A model generated the notes under the pieces. It made no database searches, was not told the DNA's origin, and saw only the letters and a list, made by a program, of their open reading frames with translations. Positions 8,456 through 14,973 of a stretch of 38,320 nt of DNA are shown in pieces (position 1 is the stretch's first letter; each line of letters begins with the position of its first letter). The position numbers were made by a program, and so were the translations under genes. The DNA comes from Lachnospiraceae bacterium. Lineage in GTDB: Bacteria > Bacillota > Clostridia > Lachnospirales > Lachnospiraceae. The stretch covers positions 1 through 38,320 of the forward strand of contig JAJQEO010000011.1 in assembly GCA_021201665.1 (NCBI GenBank), read 5' to 3'.

Positions 8456-9862
8456 ATGGCACAGAGAACAGGCAGGATGGGATTCCGACGGAAATTCATC
8501 GGTGACAGGGCATTTTACAGAATGGTGCTGGCGATTGCGGTACCGATCATGATACAGAATGGGATCACGAATTTCGTGAGCCTTCTGGACAATATTATGA
8601 TCGGCAGGATCGGCACGGAGCAGATGTCGGGTGCCGCGATCGTAAATCAGCTGCTGTTTGTCTATAATCTCTGCGTCTTTGGAGGTGTCTCCGGCGCAGG
8701 GATTTTTACCGCGCAGTATTTTGGACAGGGAGACGACGAGGGGATCCGCCGGACCTTCCGCTACAAGCTCTGGCTGGCGGTGATCCTGACCGCGGGGGTG
8801 ATCATTCTCTTTTTGTGTAAGGGAGAGACACTGATCGGCTTGTATCTCGGCGGCGACGGGACGGCGGAGGCAGCCGCAGCCACCAGAGGCTATGGAATGA
8901 AATATCTGCGCATTATGCTTCTGGGACTGCCGGCGTTTATGTTTGTGCAGATTTATTCGAGTACCCTGCGAGAGTGCGGGGAGACGGTGCTGCCGATGAA
9001 GGCGGGCGTGGCGGCAATCCTTGTGAACCTGACCTTTAATTATCTCCTGATTTACGGAAAATTCGGGTTCCCGAAAATGGGCGTGGCCGGCGCCGCTGTG
9101 GCGACAGTTTTTTCCAGATATGTGGAGGCTGCGATTATCCTGATCTGGGCACATACACACACGGAGGAAAAGCCCTTTGTGAAGGGACTGTACCGGACGT
9201 TGAAGGTGCCTTCAGCGCTGGCACGGAAGTTTTTTATCAAGGGGACGCCGCTGCTGCTCAATGAAACTCTGTGGGCAGCTGGTATAGCGATGCTGGCACA
9301 GTGCTACTCGGTGCGCGGCCTGAATGTCGTGGCGGCGCAGAACATTTCCAATACCATCAGCAACCTCTTTAACATCGTGTTTATCGCCCTTGGCGATTCG
9401 GTGGCGATTGTGGTCGGCCAGCTGCTCGGGGCGGGCAAAATGGAGGAAGCACGGGACACGGATAACAAGATGATTGTCTTTTCCGTGATGTGCTGTACCG
9501 TGGTGGCAGCTGTGATGCTGGTATTCTCTCCCTTCTTTCCGCAGCTTTATAATACCAGCGACGAGGCGAAAAATCTGGCAAAGCTGTTCATCATGGTGAC
9601 CGCCATTTTCATGCCGCAGAACGCGTTTCTCCATGCCTCTTACTTTACCCTGCGCTCCGGTGGAAGGACGATCGTGACGTTTCTGTTTGACAGCGTGTTT
9701 ATCTGGGCGGTGAGCGTTCCGATTGCCTTTACGCTGAGCCGGTTTACAGCACTGCCGGTCATAGCGATCTATATCTGTGTGCAGCTGGGAGACATGATCA
9801 AATGCGTCATCGGGTTTGTTCTTGTGAAAAAGGGCATCTGGATGCAGAATATTGTTTCATGA
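8456..9862 (+). CDS. MATE-family multidrug/cation efflux transporter
   Basis: Integral membrane antiporter of the MATE family, 468 aa from this start, expected to export drugs or metabolites using an ion gradient. About twelve hydrophobic helices are visible in two homologous halves. The N-terminal half has the family-typical AVPIMIQNGITNFVSLLDNI and the gap region NTISNLFNIVFIALGDSVAI begins the second half. The ATG at 8456 is preferred to the in-frame ATG at 8414, because GAAAGGA (8439-8445) is 10 nt upstream of the former. The gene converges on the two-component kinase gene, with only 27 bp between stops. The substrate cannot be inferred. Confidence 0.93.
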   Translation: MAQRTGRMGFRRKFIGDRAFYRMVLAIAVPIMIQNGITNFVSLLDNIMIGRIGTEQMSGAAIVNQLLFVYNLCVFGGVSGAGIFTAQYFGQGDDEGIRRTFRYKLWLAVILTAGVIILFLCKGETLIGLYLGGDGTAEAAAATRGYGMKYLRIMLLGLPAFMFVQIYSSTLRECGETVLPMKAGVAAILVNLTFNYLLIYGKFGFPKMGVAGAAVATVFSRYVEAAIILIWAHTHTEEKPFVKGLYRTLKVPSALARKFFIKGTPLLLNETLWAAGIAMLAQCYSVRGLNVVAAQNISNTISNLFNIVFIALGDSVAIVVGQLLGAGKMEEARDTDNKMIVFSVMCCTVVAAVMLVFSPFFPQLYNTSDEAKNLAKLFIMVTAIFMPQNAFLHASYFTLRSGGRTIVTFLFDSVFIWAVSVPIAFTLSRFTALPVIAIYICVQLGDMIKCVIGFVLVKKGIWMQNIVS

Positions 9863-9889
9863 AGAAGGTGCCGGATACGGTAGTGAAAG

Positions 9890-11560
9890 TTATCCAGGCA
9901 GCGTCACGGTAAAGGTGGTGCCGCCTCCCGGCGTATCTGAAACCGTCAGGGTGCCGTGGTGCAGGCGCACAATTTCGCGGGCGATGCAAAGCCCCAGACC
10001 AAAATGAGTTTTGTCTTTTCGGGACGGATCGAGGCGGTGGAAGCGTTCAAACACCGCCTCTTTTTCTGCGTCCGGGATGCCGGGGCCGTTGTCGATAACC
10101 TGTATGAGGAAGGTGTTTCCGGAAGGTTGGGAAAGTTCTGAAGCCGCCATGCTGCGCCTGGAATGATTCAAAGCGGCCGGATTGTGCCGGGAATGTCTGG
10201 AAGCGGCAGCAATGCTGCGCCGGGAATGATTCGAAGTGGCCGGATTGTACCGGGAATGTCTGGAAGCGGCAGCAATGCTGCGCCTGGTATGCTTTGAAGC
10301 AACTGGGCTTTGAGCGGAAACAGATGATGCCGAGAGCGCGAGGCAGACCTGCCCGCCCTCCGGGGTATAGCTGAATGCGTTATCAATCAGAATCCCGAGC
10401 AGCTGCCGGATGCGCTCCGCGTCGCAGACACAGCACGGCAGAGGCTCCTCCGGCAGCCTGATGTCCCAATGCAGATGGCGGGAATGCGCCTGCGCGTCAA
10501 AATCCTCCCAGACCTGTAAAAGTAGGGTATCCAGCTCAATTTCGGCCGGGGCGATGCTCCAGGTCTCGTTATCCGCGCCTGCCAGCTGGAGCATATCGGA
10601 GATCAGGTGCGACATACGATTCCCTTCCGCGTCCACTGTGTCGAGAAAATGCATATCAAATGGCAGCACGCCGCCGCGCACTGCGGCGGCGTTGCTTAAG
10701 ATGACGGTCAGCGGCGAACGCAGCTCATGGGAGGCGGCGGCAATAAACTGCACCTGTTTTCTTCGGTTTTCCCAAATTGGGCGCAGCACCCTTGCGGTAA
10801 AATGCCAGAAGAAAATGGAAAGGAGCAGCCATGCGGCCAGATCTGCCAGCAGAAAAGGAAGCCCCTGGCGCACGATGCGCCTGTGCATGGAGGAGAGGGA
10901 GTGTACGACAAGAACCGCGAGCACTCCGCCCGAACGGGGAACGAGCGCTGCGGAGACATAGCAGATCTTGCTCTGCGGGCTGCCATAGTTATCGCCGCGG
11001 ACCTTCATGGTGAATTCCAGATGCCGTGTCAGTGTGGCAGAGGAAGAGGTGCTGTCCAGATCGAGTCCAAGACTGAGCGCTTCTTCTTTTGCCTGGGCCA
11101 TCATGCTTTCCGTCGCCTCATCTTCTGACAACGTCTGGAAAAACAGGGATTCTCCATTATCCAGAATGCGGATGGAACACTGATAGTTCTGCTCCATCTG
11201 CCGGATCCAGGTGTGAGAAAGGCTGGTCTGCTGCTGCAGGTTCTGATACATGGTATTCAGGCCGGACAGAAAAGAAGCATACTCCTGTGAACGGATCTCC
11301 GACTGAGAGATCAAAAGACATATGACTGTAAGCACCGCCAGAATCAGCCCGGTCGTGGCGACACAGACCGCTGTGAGCCGCTGATGAAGCTTTCCGAGGA
11401 CCGCATCCTTCGCGCCGTTGGAATGTGCGGCGCTTGAATGCGCGCTGTTTGTGTGCGCGGCATTTTTGCGGTTCCTCCATTCATGAAGCCGACGCAGGCA
11501 GGCACTCAAATAAGAACTTATTCTTGCATAGTACGGTGACTTTCCGGGAAATTCTGTCAT
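9890..11560 (-). CDS. Two-component sensor histidine kinase with repetitive insert in the ATPase domain
   Basis: Membrane sensor kinase, 556 aa. Two transmembrane segments at about 63-84 and 233-254 enclose an extracytoplasmic sensor region. The phosphoacceptor His is at about 278 (AAASHELRSPL), the N box is LIDNAFSYT (about 391-399), the D box is DNGPGI (490-495) and the G2 box is GLGLCIARE (521-529). Between the N and D boxes there is a Ser/His/Arg/Asn-rich insert of about 70 residues (about 411-480) made of 21-residue repeats, absent from typical HATPase domains. It sits where the flexible ATP lid precedes, so it may affect activity. The N-terminal cytoplasmic tail also has an Ala/His/Ser/Asn-rich repeat. 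It is transcribed with the response regulator; a 243-bp dispersed repeat separates them. Confidence 0.92.
   Translation of the reverse strand: MTEFPGKSPYYARISSYLSACLRRLHEWRNRKNAAHTNSAHSSAAHSNGAKDAVLGKLHQRLTAVCVATTGLILAVLTVICLLISQSEIRSQEYASFLSGLNTMYQNLQQQTSLSHTWIRQMEQNYQCSIRILDNGESLFFQTLSEDEATESMMAQAKEEALSLGLDLDSTSSSATLTRHLEFTMKVRGDNYGSPQSKICYVSAALVPRSGGVLAVLVVHSLSSMHRRIVRQGLPFLLADLAAWLLLSIFFWHFTARVLRPIWENRRKQVQFIAAASHELRSPLTVILSNAAAVRGGVLPFDMHFLDTVDAEGNRMSHLISDMLQLAGADNETWSIAPAEIELDTLLLQVWEDFDAQAHSRHLHWDIRLPEEPLPCCVCDAERIRQLLGILIDNAFSYTPEGGQVCLALSASSVSAQSPVASKHTRRSIAAASRHSRYNPATSNHSRRSIAAASRHSRHNPAALNHSRRSMAASELSQPSGNTFLIQVIDNGPGIPDAEKEAVFERFHRLDPSRKDKTHFGLGLCIAREIVRLHHGTLTVSDTPGGGTTFTVTLPG
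10151..10318 (-). repeat. 63-nt in-frame minisatellite inside the kinase gene
   Basis: GCTGCGCC[T/G]G starts units at 10151, 10214 and 10277 on the plus strand, a 63-nt period. Each unit is itself two related halves of about 30 nt. It encodes the 21-residue repeat with SRHSR and NHSRRS motifs. Confidence 0.88.
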
Positions 11561-11580
11561 GGGGTGTTCTCCTTGATTTT

Positions 11581-11813
11581 ATGCACACGAGCCGCGTAAG
11601 GAAATGTTCCAGCTTGCGCTGGACGCGGTCTACGCTTCGCTTCGGTCGGCGTATATCCCACACGAAGTGTGGGATGCCACCCGGCGAGGGCTAAACGGAT
11701 GTCCACTGGGTCTACGCTTCGCTTCGGTCCGTCCTAAACGCGTGCCACTGGCACGCAGGACCATCCAGCGCCGGCGCAGCGGATAGGGGAGAAGGGCGTT
11801 CCCTTATCCGATT
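11581..11813. repeat. Structured dispersed repeat, copy A (between response regulator and kinase)
   Basis: Shares block order with copy C at 25484-25757: ATGCACACG at the left edge; CTACGCTTCGCTTCGGTCGG; a hairpin ATCCCACAC (11655-11663) / GTGTGGGAT (11667-11675); GCCACCCGGCGAGGGCTAA; and a right-edge hairpin GGATAGGGG (11781-11789) / CCCTTATCC (11801-11809). Other pairings: CCGCGT (11592) with ACGCGG (11623), and TCCAGC (11608) with GCTGGA (11618), the latter arm also able to pair with TCCAGCGC (11764-11771). A 48-nt module (11715-11762) is present in copy C in inverted orientation. It encodes no credible protein. Its right edge supplies the response-regulator stop codon. Confidence 0.85.
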
Positions 11814-12502
11814 GATTCATGCGTGGATTGTGTGTCCACCAGCCGGTATCCGATACCGCGCGCGGTTTTCAGCACGAGCCTGCTTTCCACCGCCCGCAGC
11901 CTGCGCCGCAGAAAATGAATGTAATTGTCGAGGTTTCCATCCTCAATCTCCGCATCCGATCCCCAGACACGCGACAAAATCAGGCTGCGGGGCAGCATCT
12001 GCTCCGGATGACTCAAAAACAGGAGCAGCAGATCGCCCTCCCGCCGGGAGAGAGTACAGGTTTTGCCCCCGCACCGCAGCAGACTCTGCGCCGGGTCATA
12101 GCTAAGATCGCCGAAGCCAGGCAGATCGGCATTCGATATTCGCTGCGGACGCCTGCAAACGCACCGGATCCGCGCCATCAGCTCTTCAAAGGCAAAGGGT
12201 TTGACCAGGTAGTCATCTGCGCCGAAGTCCAGTCCCCTGACACGCTCGCTGACAGAGCCGACCGCAGTCAGCAGAATAATCGGAACCGTGCAGCGGGCCG
12301 CCCGCGCCTGCCGCAGCACCTCCAGACCGTTGAGTCCGGGCAGCATCCGATCCAGCAGGACGAGGTCCTGAGTATTTTCCAGTATGTAAAACAAGCCTTC
12401 CTCGCCATCAGCACAGGCCGTGACCGTAAAGCCCTGTTTTTCCAGCATGGCCTTCAGAGAATGGCTCAGATCTATGTCATCTTCAATCAGTAAAATACGC
12501 AT
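11804..12502 (-). CDS. Two-component response regulator, OmpR/PhoB family
   Basis: DNA-binding response regulator, 232 aa, partner of the kinase at 9890-11560. The receiver domain starts MRILLIEDD, with acidic residues 7-9 and the phosphoacceptor Asp at 51 (LVLLDRMLPGLNG). The conserved Lys is in YLVKPF. The C-terminal winged helix contains LSRREGDLLLLFLSHP and ends with the recognition-wing motif ARGIGYRL. The ATG at 12502 is chosen because GGAGG lies 6 nt upstream; the frame is open farther upstream but has no ribosome site. The final codons and TAA lie in the edge of the dispersed repeat, so the natural tail may have been replaced. A hairpin CTGCCGG/CCGGCAG (about 12519-12557) lies in its 5' leader. 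Confidence 0.93.
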   Translation of the reverse strand: MRILLIEDDIDLSHSLKAMLEKQGFTVTACADGEEGLFYILENTQDLVLLDRMLPGLNGLEVLRQARAARCTVPIILLTAVGSVSERVRGLDFGADDYLVKPFAFEELMARIRCVCRRPQRISNADLPGFGDLSYDPAQSLLRCGGKTCTLSRREGDLLLLFLSHPEQMLPRSLILSRVWGSDAEIEDGNLDNYIHFLRRRLRAVESRLVLKTARGIGYRLVDTQSTHESIG

Positions 12503-12574
12503 GAAAAACCTCCAGAAACTGCCGGCTTGCCACATGAGAGATTGAAGCTCCGGCAGTGTGATTTACCCAAGAGC

Positions 12575-12583
12575 AGTATAGCA
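12575..12583 (-). promoter_or_regulatory. Extended -10 promoter for the two-component operon
   Basis: Read on the minus strand, TGCTATACT is an extended -10 element (TGn plus TATACT), about 75 nt upstream of the response-regulator ATG. No good -35 is present, which is compatible with an extended -10 promoter. Confidence 0.45.
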
Positions 12584-12640
12584 TAGAAATCTCTAAATTA
12601 TCTTTATTTTTTCAGGAACATTCATTTTTCAACCAGTTAC

Positions 12641-12688
12641 CGTTCGCACCCCGACCATGCACTTGCTGCATGGTCAGGAGCGAAAACG
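12641..12688. repeat. REP-like hairpin in the divergent intergenic region
   Basis: A perfect 9-bp stem GACCATGCA (12653-12661) / TGCATGGTC (12667-12675) with a CTTGC loop, flanked by an imperfect outer stem CGTTCGC (12641-12647) / GCGAAaACG (12680-12688). It has no T-run, so it is not a standard terminator. It has the look of a dispersed palindromic element, but no second copy was seen in this window. It lies within the 12503-12827 divergent gap. Confidence 0.55.
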
Positions 12689-12757
12689 TAGAGGCAGCAA
12701 GTATCCTCCCATCGTGAAGCGTAGATTAATGTGGCTGCGGTGCGACAGAGAAAAGTA

Positions 12758-12787
12758 TTGCGAAAATGAAGACTGCGAGTGTATAAT
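12758..12787 (+). promoter_or_regulatory. SigA-type promoter for the AAA-ATPase-like gene
   Basis: TTGCGA (12758-12763), 18-bp spacer, TATAAT (12782-12787), 40 bp before the GTG start. Confidence 0.65.
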
Positions 12788-12827
12788 AGATAACAGGTGA
12801 TTTCTGGAACAGGAAAGGAGACCGGCT

Positions 12828-14402
12828 GTGGGAATCTATTTAAATCCAAACAATGAAGACTTTAAGATGGCATTAGATTCAGAAATTTATATTGATAAAT
12901 CGATGCTGATAGAGAAAACCAATAAAGTAATACGTACAGAGCAGAGGTTTGTTTCTGTCAGTCGTCCCAGAAGATTTGGGAAATCCATGGCTGCAAACAT
13001 GCTGACGGCTTATTACAGCCGGGGCTGCAATTCTGGAGGAATGTTCTCTGGTCTTAAAATAAGCAAAGATAAGGAAGCTTTTGATAAGCACCTGAATAAA
13101 TATAATGTTATCCATGTTAACATGGTGGATTTTCTCAGTGAAGCCCAAAACAATGTAAATGAGATGATCAGTTTTATTCAGGAAGACTTATCAGAAGAAC
13201 TTTCAAACGAATTTCCTGACATTACCTTTCCGAGGAGAAAGACTCTGATAAAAATATTGGAAACGATTTTTGACAAAACAGGAACACCGTTCATCTTTAT
13301 AATTGATGAGTGGGACTGCATCTTCCGCGAAGACAAGGATAACAAAGAAGCACAAAAGGTCTATCTGGATTTTCTTCGCAACCTGCTCAAGGACAAAAGC
13401 TATGTGGCACTTGCATATATCACGGGTATCCTTCCTATCAAAAAATACGGAAAGCACTCGGCCATAAATATGTTCACTGAAATTTCCATGATAAAGCCAG
13501 GGGAATATTCCGACTTTACAGGATTCACGGAGGCAGAGGTCGAGAGACTTTGCAAAGAATACCATATGTCATTAGACGAGACAAAACACTGGTATGACGG
13601 GTATAATCTTAAGGGAAAATCCATTTATAATCCGCAATCTGTTGTTATGGCCATGACGGGTAAGGATATCAGTAATTATTGGACGGAAACCGAGTCATAT
13701 GAAGCTCTGGAGGAATATATAAGGTCAGATGACATGAAAGAGACTATTGATAAACTCATGGCAGGGGATGAAATCCCCATAGACACAAAAACATTCACGA
13801 ATGATATGACTACATTTGCCACAAAAGATGATGTACTGACACTTTTAATTCATTTAGGATACCTGACTTATGACAGCAGCACAAAGAAAGTTAAAATACC
13901 TAATTATGAACTCATGGAGCAGTTTGCCAGCACCATCAGGCTTATGGGGTGGTCTGAAATATCGGATTCAATGATGCGTTCCGATGAATTACTTAAAGCA
14001 ACCATCGCATGTGATGAAGAACAGGTGGCGGAACTTATAGAGCAGGCTCATACCGAAAACGCATCTATCCTGAAATATAATGACGAGAACTCCTTATCAT
14101 GTGTAATATCGCTTGCATATTATTCCTCAAGAAGAACATATACCATGCACAGGGAAGTGCCGGCAGGCAAAGGCTTTGCAGATATAGTATTTATGCCAAG
14201 AAAGAGTGTAACCACTCCGGCAATGGTAATAGAATTAAAATATAATCAGTCTGCCGAAAGCGCGATAGAACAGGTAAAAAATCGCAATTACGCAGACGTC
14301 TTTAAGGACTATAAAGGATACATCCTGCTCGTTGGAATAAATTACAGCAAAGATGATCCGAATAAGAAACACACATGTCGGATTGAAAAGATAAAAAAAT
14401 AA
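12828..14402 (+). CDS. AAA-ATPase-like protein with C-terminal PD-(D/E)XK nuclease domain
   Basis: Member of the widespread but poorly characterised family with an AAA-ATPase-like N-terminal domain and a PD-(D/E)XK (DUF1703-type) C-terminal domain, 524 aa. The P-loop variant SRPRRFGKS is at about 44-52, and the Walker B-like FIFIIDEWD at about 157-165. The nuclease-like core near the C-terminus has GFADIVFMP followed by MVIELKYNQS, supplying the Asp and Glu-x-Lys triad. The GTG start at 12828 has AGGAAAGGAG 7 nt upstream. AT-richer codon use than its neighbours suggests horizontal acquisition. Biological role is not established; mobile-element or defence association is often suspected for the family. 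A small broken gene follows 35 bp downstream. Confidence 0.9.
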   Translation: MGIYLNPNNEDFKMALDSEIYIDKSMLIEKTNKVIRTEQRFVSVSRPRRFGKSMAANMLTAYYSRGCNSGGMFSGLKISKDKEAFDKHLNKYNVIHVNMVDFLSEAQNNVNEMISFIQEDLSEELSNEFPDITFPRRKTLIKILETIFDKTGTPFIFIIDEWDCIFREDKDNKEAQKVYLDFLRNLLKDKSYVALAYITGILPIKKYGKHSAINMFTEISMIKPGEYSDFTGFTEAEVERLCKEYHMSLDETKHWYDGYNLKGKSIYNPQSVVMAMTGKDISNYWTETESYEALEEYIRSDDMKETIDKLMAGDEIPIDTKTFTNDMTTFATKDDVLTLLIHLGYLTYDSSTKKVKIPNYELMEQFASTIRLMGWSEISDSMMRSDELLKATIACDEEQVAELIEQAHTENASILKYNDENSLSCVISLAYYSSRRTYTMHREVPAGKGFADIVFMPRKSVTTPAMVIELKYNQSAESAIEQVKNRNYADVFKDYKGYILLVGINYSKDDPNKKHTCRIEKIKK

Positions 14403-14437
14403 AAAATAGTCTATTATGATGAGAGGAGATTATAAGA

Positions 14438-14654
14438 ATGAGTGCAGCTGCAAAAGAAATAATAAATATGAGCGGGATTTTACCGGAAAGTGACCAGAAT
14501 TTGGCTGTTGAGATTATCCGAAAATCAATCAGTGCTGGCGTGGGATCCGGATTACACGAAAGTCACACCTGTGGAGCGAGCCGCGTTAGATGAAGCCGGG
14601 CAGGAGTTCAAGAATGGTCAAACTGTACCATTTGATGATATTAATTGGGATTGA
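14438..14654 (+). pseudogene. Frameshifted small antitoxin-like gene
   Basis: The ATG at 14438, with GAGAGGAGA upstream, starts MSAAAKEIINMSGILPESDQ and NLAVEIIRKSIS, then runs out of frame to a stop at 14591-14593 (51 aa). From about 14535 another frame continues naturally as LAWDPDYTKVTPVERAALDE and ends FDDINWD-stop at 14654. Joined by one indel near 14530-14540 the two parts form a protein of about 70 residues. It resembles small acidic proteins of Firmicutes that are often paired with toxins; this resemblance is from memory of the family pattern. No toxin partner is adjacent. Confidence 0.65.
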
Positions 14655-14695
14655 TCATTGTGCTGCCATGAAACTGGCGGTCGAGATATAAAAAC

Positions 14696-14763
14696 ACCCC
14701 TGGGGTTGCTACTTCTCTTATGATGGGAGAATTACCGCCAGGGGTATTTTTTTATTGCCAGGT
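14696..14763 (+). terminator. Rho-independent terminator
   Basis: ACCCCTGG (14696-14703) pairs with CCAGGGGT (14748-14755), with an inner TCTC/GAGA stem, followed by ATTTTTTT. It ends the AAA-ATPase-like/antitoxin-like unit. Between it and the next gene (14764-14973) lie only short inverted repeats. Confidence 0.85.
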
Positions 14764-14926
14764 ATCCCAGGAAAATTTAAAGATAAAATAGAGCCAGTTT
14801 AGAGATTTTTTAAAGATTCATATGTTAGACTGCTCCTGACAATGGAAATACAGAAATGTCTGTTTTCATACGTATTTCGCAGTGAACGCGTAATAACCGT
14901 CCTGAATAGTCGCAAATGCACGAAAA

Positions 14927-14941
14927 TCGCGAAATTCGCGA
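14927..14941. promoter_or_regulatory. 15-bp palindrome upstream of the propeller-binding-protein gene
   Basis: TCGCGAAATTCGCGA is a perfect palindrome with a single central base, 32 bp before the ATG at 14974. A weaker inverted repeat GAAATAC/GTATTTC lies upstream at about 14845-14878. Symmetry and position fit an operator; the regulator is not identified. Confidence 0.4.
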
Positions 14942-14973
14942 AAACGAAGACACTGAAGAGGAGGATGAGGAAT

